In this document: positions 45,597 through 60,000 of the stretch, one piece after another
Numbering within the stretch: position 1 is the stretch's first letter
Layout: each line of letters begins with the position of its first letter
Origin: Sthenelais limicola
Taxonomy: Eukaryota > Annelida > Polychaeta > Phyllodocida > Sigalionidae
Direction of reading: 5' to 3'
Assembly (NCBI GenBank): GCA_942159475.1
Contig: OW804096.1
Span: 131,306,941-131,370,940 of the forward strand
DNA: 64,000 nucleotides
Program-made: the position numbers and the translations under genes
The notes under the pieces: model-generated
Seen by the model: only the letters and a program-made list of their open reading frames with translations
Told to the model about the DNA's origin: nothing
Databases searched by the model: none

Positions 45597-47358
45597 CAGT
45601 GCTGCCACTCAGATTATCAGCAAAAAAAGTATAGAAATCAGCAAAAGAAAAGTATCATCAGACCCAAAATAAAGTATAAATAAAGTATAATCTTCAATCA
45701 CTTACTGCTGTTTCAAAAGGCTTTTTGCAAAGGCTTTTTAACTTACAACTCAAATAAAACCCAGCTGATAGGAGCTTTTCTTCTGCCCAGGCCTCCCAGT
45801 GACATTTCTTTTAAAAAAAAGTTTTTTTCTATATAAAAAGAAAGGCAAGAAACTTTGAGAAGGAGGGTCTAGGGGCATGCCCCTCAAATTTTTTTAAAAT
45901 TAGGAGTCAAATGTTGCATTCTGGAGGACATTTTGCCTCATAATTGACTTTCAGAAATGTCAGGATTTCTTCAGCCACACAGTTATGTAACCATTGATAC
46001 TGAACTACTGATATTGTTTGGGGAGCTTTGTGCCAAAGGGGGGGGGGTCTGGAATTTTTTTTTACAAATTGGGAGTCAAATGGTGCATTCTGGCAGTAAT
46101 ATCACCTCACAATTGACTTTCAGAAATGTCAAGATTTCTTGAGCCACACAGTATATAAATCCTAGTATTGTGTGGGGAGCTTTGTGCCAAAGGCATCACT
46201 ACTGGAGGGTGGGGGTCTGGAAAATTTTAACAAATTAGGAGTCAAATGGTGCATTCTGGCAGTAATATCAACTCATAATTGACTCAGAAATGTCAGAATT
46301 TCTTGAGCCACACAGTATATAAATCCTAGTATTGTGTACTAGGTGGGTCTGGAAAATTTTTAAAAATTAGGAATCAAATGGTGCATTCTGATGGTAATAT
46401 TACCTCATAATTGACTTTCAGAAATGTCATGATTTCTTGAGCCACAGTACACTATAAATCCTAGTATTGTGTGGGGAGCTTTGTGCCAAAGATGTGAAGC
46501 ACTTCTAGGGGTGTCAGGGGGCATGCACCCCTGGAATTTTTTTTAAAATTAGCAGTCAAGTGGTGCTTTCTGGAGGTTCTTTTGATGAGTGATGAGTACC
46601 ACCTGAACAACCTATACAAACCCAAATCTAAGAGACAACTCCAACAAACCAGTCATCTTAAACATGTGTTGGTCCTAAACTTACCTAAAATCATAATTTT
46701 ATCATACAGACGAAATTGGGTAAATTGCCACTTTATATAATATTCTGATAGTGGTAGGTGTTGCTGTTCTCAATTCTGATAAGATAGTAGATCTTATTCT
46801 TTGCCTTTGCGAAATTGTTGTTACTACACCAACTGTTAATAATGTTAATTAAACAAACTTTACAAAGTAATCATTTTTTAAATATGAAATATCAAATTGA
46901 AGTAGAATTGTAACCGTTTGTGTTAGCAAATGAAACTTATCATTCTTATGAAATTTTGACCAATAACATTTTACTGAGCCCTGTCTGCATAATGACTGTT
47001 CACATATGCTTCATCGTGCCACCGGCCCAGGAAAAAACACACAAATTTAATGATGACAGGGGCCCAGAAGCCTCTGGAGCTGGATGCAAGAAGCTATTGT
47101 GATCCAGAAACTCCAATCAGCCTGCAAACCTACTAAAAAATGCTTAAAACATTTTTTCACAATGACTACTAAAGACTTTCTCTATAAGAGTGAAAAAAAA
47201 ATATGAAAAGCATCAAACATGTATCATTTGTCGGAAATCAGTGGAAAAAAAAGTATAAAAAAGTATAGAGACCAAAATAAAGTATAAATAAAGTAATTTT
47301 CAGGGAAAAGGCAAAAATAAAGTATATACTTTAAATAAAGTATAAAGTGGCAGCACTG
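45597..47358. mobile_element. Terminal-inverted-repeat DNA element, non-coding
   Basis: The ends are perfect 13-bp inverted repeats, CAGTGCTGCCACT at 45597-45609 and AGTGGCAGCACTG at 47346-47358. ATACAT directly flanks both ends (45591-45596 and 47359-47364), read as a 6-bp target-site duplication. The CAGTG start is hAT-like, but hAT duplicates 8 bp, so the class is open. No transposase is visible. Both ends also hold a same-orientation repeat (about 45636-45690 and 47235-47297, with AAAATAAAGTATAAATAAAG), so the element carries direct as well as inverted terminal structure. Confidence 0.75.
45902..46620. repeat. Diverged tandem array, five units of about 140-180 bp
   Basis: GGAGTCAAATGGTGCATTCT-type unit starts occur near 45902, 46069, 46229, 46369 and 46550. 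Each is followed by CAGAAATGTCA, TTTCTTGAGCCACA, and (except where deleted) GGGGAGCTTTGTGCCAAAG. Unit length varies through internal gaps. The array fills the centre of the terminal-inverted-repeat element. Confidence 0.8.
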
Positions 47359-47364
47359 ATACAT

Positions 47365-50300
47365 GTATTAACGAATGTTTGCTCGAGGTTAATTACTGGG
47401 AGGCTAGCGGTATAGCGAGCCCTTGTGTTGACTTTCGAAAGAGCTATCATTTATAGTATAAAATGACACCGAAACGTTTCAAATAGTAATAAAAAATCAT
47501 GAAATGGAAGTAAATAACTTTTCTGCTTGAAGTTCAGCATCATTCGAGATGTAGGAGTATGTGGTAGTTAACTATCCCGAATGGTTTATAGAAAGACAAC
47601 GCACAGATTATTTTGTTGATTTATTGACAAGAGTGGACACTGAATTAATTAAGTCATATTCACTTACATGATTCCACATCGAAGTCGGATCAAAATCATC
47701 AATTAATTTATAAAATCTTTTGACCCAAAACCATGTCCTCAACGAAACTTCAATCGCTCGAGTTATATTCATAATCTATAACATTTAGAATTTGAGATAT
47801 TTTCCATACTTGTAACAACACGCAAGAAGGATTTTTGTCCTTTAGGGAACGGGATAAACTAGACCTTTCTTCACGAAAATTGTTACAGGATTGGCAAAAT
47901 TGATGAACAATAAGAATTCTATATTGACCGACTCCAAATACCTCATGATTACACATCAGTTACGCTTCAAAATGTCCACTGGTGCATAACCTGAAAATAT
48001 AACTTTCTCATCCTTGTCACCATCAGAAGATATATTGATAATGAGTTGAATTACCTACATTTGTAACTCAGGGTCCCTCATAATAGAATAACGGTTTTCA
48101 TAATGACCAGATTGCGAATCTTCCCTGGATTTGATTGAAAGTTGCACACACAATTTGTTGCTATCACCATCGAATCGTAATCGAATATATGATATCTATC
48201 GCTTTCAGTACATGAAATGATAAACAATATACCATTACCTTTCAAAATACAAGAACAGATACAAACACCTGAATCCAGGGTTTCCAATTTCCAAAAGCCA
48301 AAGGCTTCAAGGAGTTATTTAAAAGAATAAGGACCTATAAAATAATTATGGGGGGTTTGAGTAGCAGTTTACATGGATACACTTTATTGGCGGTCGTGAA
48401 GGTCGTGTCAAACAACTATATTTGGCCTTTTAATATACTAGAACTCACGATGCCATTATTTATAGCATAGACTCATCCCAACGATTTCAAGAGACCATAC
48501 ATAATTCCTCTGAGAAGCATGAACGGTATCAACGCCCATTATCCCCTACATGTTCAATAATGTCTTGTGGGTTGGCACTAATATCAAAGATTTGTAGAAT
48601 ATTCGTAATATTATAAAGGACTAGCGAAATACAAGAAATCTTAAGGTCAAAACCTAGGATTTCATGGAATATGGAAACCCTGGAATTCGTATATTTTTGA
48701 ATATTAATTTCAATGCGGATAATATGTACAAGCACTTCTAAATGGATCATCATTACAGGAGATTATGACTACACCGGGGATGATTGTACTTTAGGGGGTC
48801 GGAGTGAGTCCAATGGACAGATGATGATCCCAGAGCTCAGTTCCTATGAATTCTGTGAAACGAATTATTGGCCTATGTTGAATATCTTGTCTGATTAAAC
48901 CATTGCACCATTTATGAATATTAACATGCACATAATAGGGTGATTCTGTGAAAGTGATGGAGACAGGATCGTAAGAGTAATGCCTCGGAGCGCGGGAGTA
49001 TACGTTCATAATGAACTTGTGAACTCTGAGCAAATTGTGTTGATCTTACTCTCAATAGCATGTAATACACGATTCAAATGTAATAATATATTGGTCAGCG
49101 CTTCGAACACTTCTTAATGAGGATGCCAGGATGAAACATGATTTGATTTGCGACAGTCAAACTATACAGAGACAACAATTTACTATCCATTTTAGGGCAA
49201 ATGCCGATATCAAATCCTCCCGAAGCATAGTTACACCATCGATCATTCGATAAACTCTGCGATAACCAAAAGACTTGTTTCCTATATCAACAATGGGTGA
49301 ATATGTATATGATGATATCTAAAAATATAATCTCTAACAACACAATAGACATTAATTGAAACATGATGAACCCAGAACATTCATGATATTACTTACACTA
49401 GAGGTAGTAAATGCAATCTTCCATTGTTTTGGAAGAGAACACAAATAACTTACTTATGTCAACGCAAAGGCGACGGAACATACCGTCGAACATAGCATGA
49501 AATAAAGAGCACACAATTTAGTTAAATTGTGACACACTGTATCAACAAATATTACCATTTGTGTAATGCCACTTATAATTGAAGAAGTAGATTTCAATAA
49601 ATTCAGTGTACAGGTATATAATTATCCCATTATTACACTCGAATCCCTTGAGTCTTCTGAAAAATACTGTTTTAATTGCAAGATTACCCATCAATATTGA
49701 TTGGCAGATAGTGATGATCCTCATGCGTATTAGTATTATGTCCTCAAAAGAATCACTTGGTTTGGAAACACCCAAGGGAATATAGTACATAATATGAAAC
49801 TACTAGGGTTTAAATACATATAGTGTATTTAAACACAGTTGCTTAAACTAACTGAACTGAAATCCTTTATCACAATTGCCGGGCTAAACCCCCTTTCTCC
49901 AATTATACAATGAACGCTGTTAGTTGTTAAAACAAGCATCATTCAAATCAGTAACAAATTCTAATGATTTTTAAAAACCCATTCATCCCCCCCTCTCTCT
50001 AAAACACGCACACATTCATAACTAAGCACGTAGTGTCATTTTAACCTCTCTGGTTGAAGGCAGAGACAAAATGTTTTGAATTATTCATTCACCGTGAAAA
50101 CTATCAGTGAATGACATGGCGATCATTGAAATAGCAATAAATTTCAGTGCACTAGATAGTTTACCCCAGACACGTGCCATCAAAAACAGCTTCTCTGTCC
50201 AAAAAGAAGCGTATTTATCACAAACAACTCTAGTGTGTATCACTGCGATAATCAAAATAATAAATACAAAACGATTGTCCACCCAAATCAAATTAACATG

Positions 50301-51052
50301 TTCGAAAGAAATGGATTAAATAAATTACATACAGAGACCGGACATTCAAGCAGTTAAAACATTTCCGGCAATCACATTCCATATGTGTGTAATATATCAA
50401 ATTTTAAGTAAAATGCAGATTTATATATAACCCAGTGAAGACATTTCAATTTGAAGTATGATACGTGGGTACATCAACGAGGACCACACATGCTACTGAC
50501 AGTCAGTGACAGTAATTATCCAAATATAAATTCTAATAAATCTGCCTTGGTTTATGTTACAGACTTGTAAAACCCCATCCCTTACATCAAAGTCAATGCT
50601 AATTAAGTGATTCTCATTTAAGAACTTAAGTTTACAAGCATTTGGGAAATCGATAGATCTGACTCATATAACAAATACTTACAGCAAACAAGAAACTATG
50701 CTAGGAGTTTCCACAAGATGCTTATGGAAGCTCTCAAACAAATCATTCATTCACGATGTGAGTTCAGTACTGCGTATGAGGTTAACTGGTCAGCGCAGGT
50801 GGCTTGAGTAGCAATGAAAGTACAGACAATAAATCATAAAACAAAATTCCTCTCCTGGAGTACTTAAGTGTCTTCTATATAACCAATACAAAAAGCGTTA
50901 ACAAAAATCTCCTTTCAATAAAAAAACAATTAAAAGCGAGAATGGCGGGCCTTTGACATGATTTTGCCCGAATAATATCTGTAGTGCTTACCACGAAGGC
51001 CTCGATTCAAAAGTTTAACTTTGACATTTGTTTATCTAAATATGCACTTTCA
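47365..51052. other. Region downstream of EDEM3, no gene recognised
   Basis: AT-rich non-coding DNA that probably includes the EDEM3 3' UTR at its right end (EDEM3 is on the minus strand). Several short minus-strand open segments (47750-47956, 48529-48753, 48791-49033, 49542-49790) look faintly exon-like but match no family I know. Confidence 0.4.
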
Positions 51053-54000
51053 TCACAATTCATCCTTTTTACTGTCTGTGTCACCATGAGTTGGAGTGCT
51101 CGAATCAATATCTTCTTGTGGTCCCTTCTTAGTTACATCTCCATCACTTTCATCTTGACCACCGACAAGGTCACTTTCAGGAGAGGTCACCTCTGTGAAG
51201 TCATTGGATGGTGCAGGAGAGGGCGTATGGAATTGGTTAGGATCGTTCATTGATGAAGCGGTATTCAAAGGTGGTGAATGATCCTTCTGAACAAGGTCAT
51301 CTAAGGTACTAACTCCCACGCTGTCTTCATCAAAGTCATAGCCATCGTTAACATACATGATCCCATCCTCATCTACCATGACTTCCCCATCCTGAAGATT
51401 CATCCATTCAGGCGCCTTTTTAACAACAGAGGAGCGTCCACTTCCCTCCTCGTTCAGATCATTCTCACTAAGATAGAAGTGACTTGTATCACTTGGAACT
51501 ACCTTGGGTTCTTCTACTTCCACCGCTTGGATAAGTACTTCATTTTTACCACCCTCTGCACTACTATCATCAGTTTGTATTTTGGGGCGCAACTCAGCGG
51601 CAAGTTTGTCAAGGGTGGCCTGTGAATGGATATCCAAGCCCTTTTCTCCCTGGGTGAAGGCAGTCTCAACTAGATCTGACAATGCTTTCAAGTAATATCC
51701 CTTATTAGCAAGAGAATGCAGATTAGTATGACTCATGAGCAGTTTCACAAGCTCGTCATAAACGCGAGAGATCTTTTGCTCGGTTTCCGAAGTGACGAGG
51801 TTATCCAGCTGAACTGAGATATGCTTGTTCTTGTCAGGTCCCTCGATAAGCTGTAGGAGTGACTCAGCTTGCTGGTTCCACTGACGATTTTCTTTGATCT
51901 GAACTTCAATATCTCCAAGTTTCATTTTCTTCATATACTTGTTGAGCAGCAGTCGCGTGGAGTCAGATCCTGTTTCGGTATCGTCACGGGGCGGTGCCTC
52001 AAGCTTGGACACAGGCTCAGAGGTTGGAGATTCCGATACATCTGAGTATGCTGCCCCATCTTGACTTTCAATGTCAGAGGTGTCCGCAGGTGAGGTTTCC
52101 TCCTGTACTTTAAAGGCTTTATCCCGCACAGCATGCAAGAATTTCACAACATCTTCTGCAATTGAATAAGACAATTTCCTTTAATTATTTCATTCTAAAA
52201 ATATATTAATTGAACGGTGTTGAATATCAATACTTAAATTTCATTTTTAAGTAAGCAACATAGAACAGCAACTCCACACACACTTCTATCACCCATATAT
52301 ATATGACACCGAGAAAAAAACTTCTTTCACACCTGCAGGCTTGGCTTTATAGCCCATCATAATGAAGAGGTTGTCGTTGGAGTCTTTTATAGCAGATAAA
52401 AGTTGCTGCCCTTGGTGGTGGAAGAGGAAGAGCATAGGGATATTCACATCTGTTCGTCCATCTCCAGACATAGCAAATAGGGGTGAAGTATCACTGTTCG
52501 TCCCGTCGTTGTGATCTAAGACATAAAGCCAGAATTGAATGAATAAACTGAATGAATATCAATCCATGTACATTCCCGTGGACTACAGGGAATCTAATGT
52601 ACATTATAGTTAGTGAGACAGGAATAAAACAGCCAAATGTATATGGGGTTCCAGAACATGGCATAGCAAATGGGGGCCATGGATGTGATGCTGGCAGTGG
52701 CTTGGTGAGTGAAGGAGCAGTGAGGGGGCCCACACATTTTTGTTGTTAAAACACTAAGAGTTTGTTGTTGAAAACACTAAGTGTTGGGGATCCTTTGTTC
52801 CAAGTCTTCAGATTTTAGTATGTAATAACAATTACAAAACATACATTGGATGATCGATGAAAATGATGAGATGGTGGCATAATCTGGCATAATCTGATGT
52901 TATTCAATTGTACTCACTCCTGTACCCTTGATCATGACAAATAAAAAACTTCTTATCTTATCTTATCTTATAAATTATTGTAAACTGAAAGGAGGGGAGG
53001 CCGGATATGCTGGGGTTCTCCTGGATGCAGGGATGCACTGGGCGGAGGGCAGAGGGCCAAATGCAAGGTGAGTGGAAGGAGTCAGCATACTGATAGTGTA
53101 ATTGGGTAGGACAGTAAGTGACCTGAGATGGACATAGGTGGAGGAGCCGGAGCACGCTCGGAGAGGCCCACACTAGGACCACAGTCCCTGACTGGAGAAT
53201 TTGTAGAACCTGATATTGGAAGCATCATACAAAATCAACTAACACTATTTTTCGGAAGAAAGGGATAGATTACATTAGTGGGGAACATATGAAACGTGTT
53301 GATTTAAAGGAAATTTTTCTCCGGAAAGATATCAATTCTTATCTATACAAGATATTCATATTCCATTTCCAAAGCTAAATGTTTATTGGGGGCAAGAGTG
53401 GCATTTATAAATATATAAGTTTTCACTTACCAACCACAATACCACCTATTGCACCAGCTGCGATGATATTCCGAGCCTGAAGTTATAAATAATTTATTGC
53501 TTAATGACTTATACACAAATCTCGCTTCCGAATATGGCAAGTTTAGTAAACACGCAAACAAAATAACATAACATTAGTTGAGCAGTTAGCAGTGAGAAAC
53601 AAACCTTATCGATGAACATACAGTCCCCCCGCTCCATGACAGCAATACTCCCGCGGATCTCATTGGGATTGTGAATAGCCTGGCAGGCTTTGAATGGTCC
53701 AACAAGTTTAACAGTGCCATGAATCTGGAAAAAATGAGGAGTTGATTAAAAACTGCATGACCGGTTCTTTCCCGTGTGCAGATTAAATCAAATTACAACG
53801 TTCGGAAAATGTCATAAAAACCTTTCCACATACAACTGTTATGTAATAGTGCGTCATTACCCATTGCCAACTTGAGATCTGATCAATTTCCATAATTCAT
53901 ATAGTCAAGACTTATTAAAACCATATTTTAGGGAATATATACACGTCCCAACCAAAGCCAGACATTGAGAGACAGGTAGAAGATATAAGAGTAATAGTAT

Positions 54001-57000
54001 TGTACCGCTATACCAAGAATGTTATAGGATACTTACGGGGTTCAGGTTTTTTAGGTCGTAACCAAATTGAGCTGGTCCTGCACTGAACACCATGTTGCCA
54101 AAATAAGGCGGGCTCATGAGCTGAATAACTCGAGGCTCTTGTTGAACTGCAAAAGAAATGTCACGTTTGTAAGAGCAACTATAAATGTAACTTCCAGCAC
54201 GGAGGTAAATACATTCTTGCTTCAAGGAACTAATCTACCAGGATGATAATTAATTAATTATTGTTCAGAACTAATCTACCAGGATGATAATTTAATTGAT
54301 TATTGAACAATTATATGATTAATTAATATTAATTATGACACTTTCCATGATGAAGGGCACACAATAGCCCGAAACGTTGGAAATAAGAAGTCAGCAATTA
54401 TGATCCTACGAATCCAGTTATCGATAGGTCTTACATGATTTATTTACCATCATTACTTATATAAACACCAAAATATTACGGTGTAAATTAAGTACATAGG
54501 GTCAACACACCAAGGAGTATAAACCAAACAAAACGTATTACCTTCCTGCTGCTGCTGTTTGGAAAGGTCTATCATCTCTTGCATGAAGAGCATGCCATCC
54601 TCAGCGCCCGAGGCAGACGCTGCCTCTGAGGCAGTGTGCAGCAGCTGTACGCGTCCATCCTTCATGGTTGCAATACGAATGCCCATCCTCCTCAGCTCTT
54701 CCAGCTGGTCCTTGTTGCCGGCGATGAAGTCAGCAGCCCGGAGTCTCGGTCCTCTCCTGACAGTGAATTTACTGAATAGAACAAGTGCGTATGGTAGGCA
54801 CCACGGCCAGCCCCACGGCCATGTAACTTAATTCTAAGCAAATATGACGTCTAGATCGTCTTATGAAATAAGTATTGTTGCGGATATGACTGGGCAAAGG
54901 CGCGACGGAAAGAAATACCGATACACTAAGTTTAAGTACAGATAAAGCCATTAGAATTTTGGCGAAGGGCACGGCGGTAGATATTAGTCACTGGTTCTTT
55001 TTTTTTATGAATCTTAATGGATATCGTACAACACAAGTGCTAAGCGTAATGTTAAGCGTTCCATACCTTTCACGAGGCTTTGGGCAGCTTCGCTCCACCA
55101 GATTTTTCAGGGGCATCCTAAGAGTATGTGCATAATTAATGTTGCTGGAATGGAAGGCCTGTGTATTTGGACAGGTGTGAGTAAATTTGTCCTCATCCTC
55201 GTCGTGCTCACGAATTGGTTCTGATGTAGTGTCGCCCTGGAAGTTAAACCACAATACAAACATGTAATTATCAGTTGCTACATAGCATTAAAATGGGCAT
55301 TGGTAGCGAAAATACACCACACAGGAATGAACAATATAAGTCGTGTTTATCAGTCATACAATAAGAGACGCCTCTGCTAACAAGACTGGGGCATATTTCA
55401 CAATTATAATACCTGGATAAATAAAGAATACAAATAAATTAACCCTTTGATAACATAGCTTGCATTGGCTGGCATTAACTGGATTTATTTCAATGGAAGT
55501 TTACACTCCAGCATTAAAATTACTTCAATCTTTCGCTTACAACTTATAACTTGCATGGTGGGTATCGATTCACGCAATTAAATAATATATATCAGATAAT
55601 GCATCGGAATGCGCTATGATCACAGACTAGGGGAAGCGGGAGGGGGTCAAGGTAGGAGCACAAAGTTCCGACTTAACTACCTTATTCTCTTTAGTTGAAT
55701 TTGAAGCGTTACTGGGGCCCGAGTATATGGAGAGGCTGAGAGGTAGGAGATGGGCTTCGGTAGTGAAAAGGTAATCATCAATATCCAGGAGTAAGTCCTC
55801 ACGCTCGGAGAAAAGCAAATACAGGTACTTGAACGTTTCAGCCAACACGTAGGAGTCCATCCTGAAAACACATGATCGATCAATTTTTAGTTATGCAATC
55901 CAGACACTTCAGTAACACATCTATAACATACGCGGACTAGGGATAAAATTTGGCATGATGCAATAAAACCTGATCAGTGAGAGACACAGAGATCAGTATT
56001 ACATACATTGGTTAGTCATTCATTGTTTGGTTGAAGAAAGAATACATTTGAGTAGAACATATGTCGTACCAAAAAGAAAATTGAATATTATTATACACTC
56101 GACTTCACATTCAAGATATTAAATGGAGTTTCTATCCGTTTCAGAATCGCAATCCTTTAATAATATAGATGTTGGGAGGGGTTCTGCCAACCGTCTGAAT
56201 TTCAGATTCTTTTAGCTTGAGACTTTGGTTGAAAAAGAAAGTTTTGGAGTGGAATTTAGCACTTTTTATTAGGACTTCTAACTGGTCCAATAAGAATATA
56301 GGTTTACTGTAGTTTACTTACTGGTCTTCCTGAGTACTCGTTGTCACATCTTTAATAGCCGCAAAGCCACAAGGAACGCGGGCATGTTTCTCTAGTTTCT
56401 GCATCACCAGCTTACCCACTTCCAAATAATACGGATCCCCAGTGGCCTGTAAAATAAATATTTTAGGAAGGTCAACATCAGTCTGAAGTAAATTGATACA
56501 ATGTTATATATAGACACAATGTGTTGGGGTTATTTCAATGTCACCGGCCCAAGTATTTTCAATTGTTTCACTTTTTTAGTTGCTAACCCGAGTAGGGCAG
56601 ACATGCAACTCATCAGATTATGTTTTCAGTTCATATTCACTAAAAGTCAATAACAAGTTGTATAACTATAACCATCCAAACGTATGGTGACCTCACGAAT
56701 ACAAAAAAAAAGAAGTATCTGTTAAACGAACAAGTGTGTGGTTGTCTCAATAAAGCGCATTGTGTTTAAATCACTTGGCATCGTCTAATCGAAACATGAA
56801 ACGTTTAGATAATGAGTACTTGAACAGCCGACACATTCTAATTCGGCACGAGCATCTTCAATAGGTGACTTGGGATTACCTTATGAATGAAATAAGTTGA
56901 TTCCAAAAACTCTGGTCTAAGAGGATGCTGCCCCCAATGAACTCTGAAGTCAGTAGTAAAAGCCTCGGGGAGGAAATTATGGCGTTGTATTACTTGGAAT

Positions 57001-60000
57001 AACATCTCATGGGTTTCAATGGCGGATTTCAGGTCACCCTTTAGTACCTAGAAAGAAAAATGGACAGAGGGTTATTGCATCATCTTAAATTAAGGACGTG
57101 AAACCACGCCACCATAATGCAGAGGGTCTGGTCACACAGTATGGTGTTATATATAGAATGACATAGAATACATGCAAGGCTGGAAAAGTATGATTACCTC
57201 CTTTATGCATTGGATCGGCTGAATAAAGTAAACGCTCAGAAATCCATAGCATAATATTTTCGATTAAAACCGTTTCGAGTACTAGTATTTTTTAATATAA
57301 AATATTCTGTTCAAAATATTCCATTTTTCTGTAAACGTACCTGCAAGCCTGGCCAGAAAGCCAGTAAAGCATCCATGAAGTTTCTCGAGTTGGAAAGTGG
57401 TTTGTGCATATGTACATCAACCATCATCGGACCTTGGCTGACGTAGCGCATAACGGCATCATAATGCTGATAACACAAATAACAAGAATATATTAAAGGG
57501 ACCTGTAGAAAAGATTCATAATCAAAGTCGTAGGTAAAATTCGAAAAAGCTTTGGACCTTGTTCGAACACAGGACAATGGCAAATTATGACAAACATTTT
57601 TTATATATATTATTCATTTACCTTATTGAATCTGTCAAGGTAAGTTTCGTCTCCCAAAAGGATATAGGCTTTGAGCATATATTCATAGTACGAGTCGATG
57701 CCAGCACCAACGCCACTTTCTGTAAAATAAAATATTTCATACCATTGGTGAAATGTCTAATTTAAACGTCCATGGTTTTTTTAAAATAATGTAGAGAAAG
57801 GTTTTGAATACATTTCAACTCGCTATCAAGTGAATGGGCAGAAAGAAAAAAAAGGTTTTAGCCATAAATCGTGTATAGGTATAGTGACGCTTCGGTGGCA
57901 AATTCCCTCAAGCGATAAATACAATTTTATTACATAGTTTCAGTATGAGCAAACACAAATATAGGTATTTCAACGGAGATGTTTTCGAGTCATGAAAAAT
58001 GACTTACCTCGCCTGACCCAGTCACCATTGTGGATATTAATTACAGTGCCCATCAAGTCACTACTCCTGTGTCGCTGCTTCCAAAGAAAATTCATAGCAG
58101 CGTGTGCTTTGTTCTGTTGAAATTAAAAAAATGAATACGGTACATCATTAGTGCGCACCAAGGAAGTCATCTATAAATAATTTCCTAAGAAACAGGTGCC
58201 AATATAATTTTCGCATGTATTTACGTCGAAAAAAAGTGAAACAATACAACTAATAATATTACCAAAACTTCTACTCTAATTATTAGTAGAGGATATCTAA
58301 TATATTAATTATCAACGACTGTATGTACTCACATATATAGACATGTTTTAGCAATTAAAATCAAAAGATAATGCAACCGAAAACCTGAAATATATGTAGT
58401 AATGTAACTTTGTAATAGATTTCTGAAGAGCAGCAGCCCAAGAAGTTAATCATACCTCGAAGATTGGATCACCAGTCAACCGACTCAAGGCAGCAAACTC
58501 CAGGATCATGGTCCCTGCGCACGCTGTACACGTATCTTTTTCATGGCCAGTTCTTGATGTGCCTGGCTTGATTCCGTACAATAGGTTTACCTGTAAAAAA
58601 GAATTATGCTTGTATAGATCCAAGGCACTTCTGTAGGGTGATTCATCTCACTTGGTCTAGCCCAATAATGAGGAATCTTTACCATGGTTTAACTAAGCCG
58701 GGGAGGGCCGCGAATCCCAATGAAAATATAATGTGTGTATTATCTACCCAGTGGGGCAGTCATATCAAATTTCTAAATATTTGTATACCCTAAAATGACC
58801 CTTTTTTAAGAGCATGGGAAATGTTACCTACATATCAAAGACGGGTGAATAAATGTATAGCCCAGTACAGTTTCTCCATGATATATTAAATAGTGTACAC
58901 ACTTAAGATACTTTATTTATACAATTCTTACCCTGGGGTAAGGGATTCCAGTAGAGGTGTTGAAAGCGGGAAGAAGACGTGTTCCTAGATCGTGGGCCAG
59001 TGTAAGAAGCTCATTCTCGTACCATTCCATGCCTAACTTGTTGTCTCTCACATGGACAGCCATAACGTGACCACCCAACAACCCGCTGTGGAAAGAATTT
59101 ACTCAATTGTAATACTTATTTACGAATAATGATTCGTTCACAGGTATTCTGTTGTATGTCTAGCGTATTTCACGCACAGCGTTTGTTTAAGATGCATTTG
59201 TACACGACATGAGGGTCAAGTTTTCAGAAAATGTAGAATTCGTCTTCACCAATCTTCTCAAATAACCCAAATTTCAGACAAAAATAAAGTTCAAAATGTA
59301 GTTCAACCTAACCAAACAGATTGCTAGAATCAATGCAATGCCGAAATATACTTGAATTTACCTAGTATTGACCAGATTGCAGCCTAATTTAGCAAAATTT
59401 ACTAAATGTGCACAGCTGCCAATTGTACATTTTCTGACCCATGAGCGTTCAGGTTTGGACCGTTTCAATAACAAATACCACAGAAGCGAATTAAACAAAT
59501 AACCAAAACAAGATTAAGGAATGAAGCTGTTTATGTCTTTAATTAATTGATATACAAATATTAAATGCTTCATTCGCATTTACAGTCTCGAATAAAAGCG
59601 AAGAGGAAAGATCCGACCGCTTACCCTAGAACTCTGATATTAGTCTCAAAAACAGATACGACCACATCGGTGTCAAAGCTCACATGCGCAATGATTTTAC
59701 GAACTGCATCTTCAAAATCATCAAGTTGTCCGAGTACCTGTAATAATAAGTTAATCTTTAAAAAAAAAGTCTTGACTGATATAGGAGGATATTTTCAATA
59801 TATATGGACTTTGGTGATAAAGAAAGAACTGTCGTCAAATATTGTCAACAGTATTGCAGAATACAGACTATCACAATCTTTCTCCGACGTAACAGAGTTA
59901 AAAAGATAAAGCAGTCTACAGAGCCAAAGACATTGTTCAGCGGAACATTGTTGCAACTCAAGATACTCGACCCAGTTTAATATCTTACTTAACGCTTATG

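Noticed and set aside
47750..49790. Minus-strand open segments downstream of EDEM3 as exons of an unknown gene.
   Set aside because: Each is short, composition is AT-driven, splice sites are not consistent, and no family motif is visible.
51504..54831. Plus-strand open frames opposite EDEM3 exons (for example 51504-51695 and 54559-54831).
   Set aside because: They are antisense shadows of well-supported EDEM3 exons.
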